64,000 nucleotides of DNA from Variovorax atrisoli 110B (GTDB lineage: Bacteria > Pseudomonadota > Gammaproteobacteria > Burkholderiales > Burkholderiaceae_C): the NCBI RefSeq assembly GCF_000382045.1, contig NZ_KB907457.1, forward strand, positions 1 to 64,000. The letters are read 5' to 3'. Positions 62,866-64,000 of the stretch are shown piece after piece. Numbering within the stretch: the first letter of the stretch is position 1; the number at the start of each line of letters is the position of its first letter. The position numbers and the translations under genes were made by a program. Below the pieces are notes generated by a model. That model did no database searches, was not told where the DNA came from, and saw only the letters and a program-made list of their open reading frames with translations.

Positions 62866-62872
62866 GCTCGCC

Positions 62873-62904
62873 CCCAGGCTTCGCGCACTTCGTGTCGCTT
62901 CGCC
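62873..62904. repeat. dispersed intergenic repeat (short copy)
   Basis: 32 bases identical to 51825-51856, beginning CCCAGGCTTCGCGCACTTCG, but cut off after CGCC. It lies between the DUF1428 gene and the end of the convergent permease gene. Only two copies are in this window. Confidence 0.8.
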
Positions 62905-62908
62905 GGCC

Positions 62909-63667
62909 TCATGCCAGAAAGCCGTCATAGACGAGCTTGAGTCCTGTCAGGAACATGCCCAGATACACGAAGCGATAGAACCACGTCGCATCGATGCGCC
63001 GCGCGATGCGGATGCCGACCCATACGCCCAAGGGCGCGATCGGCATCAGCACCAGCGAGGTGGCGAGCGTGCGGAAGTCGAGCAGGCCGAGCCATGCGTA
63101 GGGAATCCACTTGCTCAGGTTCACCACGAAGAAGAAGTAGGCCATGGTGGCCGTGAAGATCACCGGCGAGAGCCGCAGCGGAATGACGTAGGCGTTGATC
63201 GGCGGCCCGCCCGCGTGCGCGATGAAGCTGGTGAAGCCCGACACCGTCGTCAGCACCGCGCCGACGCCGCGCGAGGGCAATGGATCGTCGGGCTTGGGCG
63301 GAAAGAGCAGGCGCTGCGCCAGGAAGAGCAGCGTGAACACGCCGACGATGCCCGCCACCGTGTGCGCCGAGAGCACGCGGAACAGCAGCGTGCCGATCGC
63401 CGTGCCCAGCAGCCCGAACGGAATCAGGAACTTCAGCAGCGTGCGGTCGAAGTCGCGCCGGAACGCCGCGAGGCCCAGCAGGTCCATCAGCAGCAGCAGC
63501 GGCATCAGGATGGCGGCCGCCTGCGGCACCGTGACGGCCAGCGCCATCATCGGCACCGCGAGCGAGCCGAAGCCCGCGCCGAAGCCGCTCTTGCTGATGC
63601 CGAGCAGCAGCACGGCGGGAATGGCGACCGCGTAGAAGTACGGGTCGGTGATCAGGGGAAAAGCCAT
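62909..63667 (-). CDS. TauE/SafE-family membrane permease
   Basis: 252 residues from the ATG at 63667. Eight or so helices, with LLGISKSGFGAGFGSLAVPM and VSGFTSFIAHAGGPPINAYV, the two repeated gly-rich motifs of the family. Predicted to carry sulfonates, sulfite or organic acids out of or into the cell. A hairpin between it and the dioxygenase gene upstream (63687-63707) makes separate transcripts likely. Confidence 0.93.
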   Translation of the reverse strand: MAFPLITDPYFYAVAIPAVLLLGISKSGFGAGFGSLAVPMMALAVTVPQAAAILMPLLLLMDLLGLAAFRRDFDRTLLKFLIPFGLLGTAIGTLLFRVLSAHTVAGIVGVFTLLFLAQRLLFPPKPDDPLPSRGVGAVLTTVSGFTSFIAHAGGPPINAYVIPLRLSPVIFTATMAYFFFVVNLSKWIPYAWLGLLDFRTLATSLVLMPIAPLGVWVGIRIARRIDATWFYRFVYLGMFLTGLKLVYDGFLA

Positions 63668-63686
63668 GGGGAAGGAAGACAAGAGA

Positions 63687-63707
63687 AAACCCGCCTGGGG
63701 GCGGGCT
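63687..63707 (-). terminator. intrinsic terminator of the dioxygenase gene
   Basis: Stem AAACCCGCC / GGCGGGCTT with loop TGGG, followed on the minus strand by a T-rich tract (TTTTCTCTTG). It lies 46 bases after the dioxygenase stop and just before the permease gene. Confidence 0.82.
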
Positions 63708-63753
63708 TGCCTTCCGAGCGTAGCAGCATGGCACCGCGCGTGCCGGCTGCGGG

Positions 63754-64000
63754 CTACCGCCGAGCCGTCTGCTTCAGCGGATTGAGCACGAAGTCGAAGT
63801 CCAGGCGCCAGCGGCCGTTGTCCTGCTTCTTCCATGGCGCGACCAGCGACTGGCGCACCGCGAACACCGCATCCGAATCCAGGTACTCGTCGCCGTCGCG
63901 GAACACGTGCGTGATGAGCCGCTCGTAGCCCGGCGCCTCGATCTTGAAGTGCAGGTGCGCGGGCCGCCATGGATGTCGCCTGGTCGCGCGCAGCAGGTCG
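63754..64000 (-). CDS. intradiol ring-cleavage dioxygenase, C-terminal part
   Basis: The visible part is the last 81 or so codons; the rest lies beyond the window. It reads RRHPWRPAHLHFKIEAPGYE, then RLITHVFRDGDEYLDSDAVF. R-P-A-H-L-H-F with the two His is the Fe(III) site of catechol and hydroxyquinol 1,2-dioxygenases, and the following GYERLITHVF is typical. It opens the aromatic ring between the two hydroxyls. The exact substrate (catechol or hydroxyquinol) cannot be told from the tail. Suits the nearby aromatic catabolic genes. Confidence 0.88.
   Translation of the reverse strand, partial: DLLRATRRHPWRPAHLHFKIEAPGYERLITHVFRDGDEYLDSDAVFAVRQSLVAPWKKQDNGRWRLDFDFVLNPLKQTARR

Overview
The window looks like a piece of chromosome from a betaproteobacterium of the Comamonadaceae, most likely Variovorax or a close relative. 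This is inferred from the high-GC core, the gene order rpoH / cox operon / cofactor genes, the many Bug-type and Liv-type uptake genes, and a dispersed intergenic repeat of a kind I associate with Variovorax. No rRNA or tRNA gene and no CRISPR array was seen.

Accessory half (about 1-23,000). Positions 1-5,040 hold a run of small, unrelated genes, all on the minus strand, separated in most gaps by copies of a short (about 28 bp) partly palindromic repeat, which gives a cassette-like layout. They are followed (5,065-10,929, minus strand) by a complete Tn7-like transposition module: a small HTH protein, TnsA (PD-(D/E)XK nuclease), TnsB (DDE transposase), TnsC (AAA+ ATPase) and two different TniQ-type target selectors. 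The layout is like the tniCABDE backbone of the Tn6022 group. The transposon end next to tnsA should lie in the AT-rich stretch 10,930-11,156; the other end is probably outside the window to the left, so the small genes are likely cargo. Positions 11,544-23,010 form a defence-type island: a Gabija pair (GajA/GajB), a divergent HNH-nuclease / HEPN pair, an unrecognised protein with an internally duplicated zinc-ribbon module, a three-gene operon (Nmad2-like protein, HTH-ImmA metallopeptidase, PIN nuclease), and a membrane / CoiA-like nuclease pair.

Core half (23,269-45,000). rpoH is preceded by a perfect CIRCE operator that lies across its likely promoter. Downstream, read leftwards from 35 kb, is the cytochrome c oxidase operon: coxB with a fused cytochrome c domain, coxA, a 37-residue assembly peptide, ctaG, a DUF2970 protein, coxC, SURF1, a thioredoxin-fold protein, ctaA, ctaB and SCO. 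Then come a BioC-like methyltransferase, comF, trmL, a ParA-like ATPase, a KefF/G-KefC pair, an aspartoacylase-like hydrolase and a Bug-family binding protein. The last of these is divergent from an RpiR-type regulator across a perfect 10-bp inverted-repeat operator.

Catabolic half (45,000-64,000). An apparent operon (46,085-58,677) combines a crotonase, a feruloyl-CoA-synthase-like ligase, an SDR dehydrogenase, a Liv-type ABC importer (with LivM and LivG fused), a tannase/feruloyl-esterase-family lipoprotein, an acyl-CoA dehydrogenase and a MarR regulator. Together these suggest uptake and CoA-dependent side-chain degradation of hydroxycinnamate-like plant aromatics. A TetR regulator with two operator copies faces a run of VOC, SRPBCC, MFS and DUF1428 genes. 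The window ends in a TauE/SafE permease and the C-terminal part of an intradiol ring-cleavage dioxygenase.
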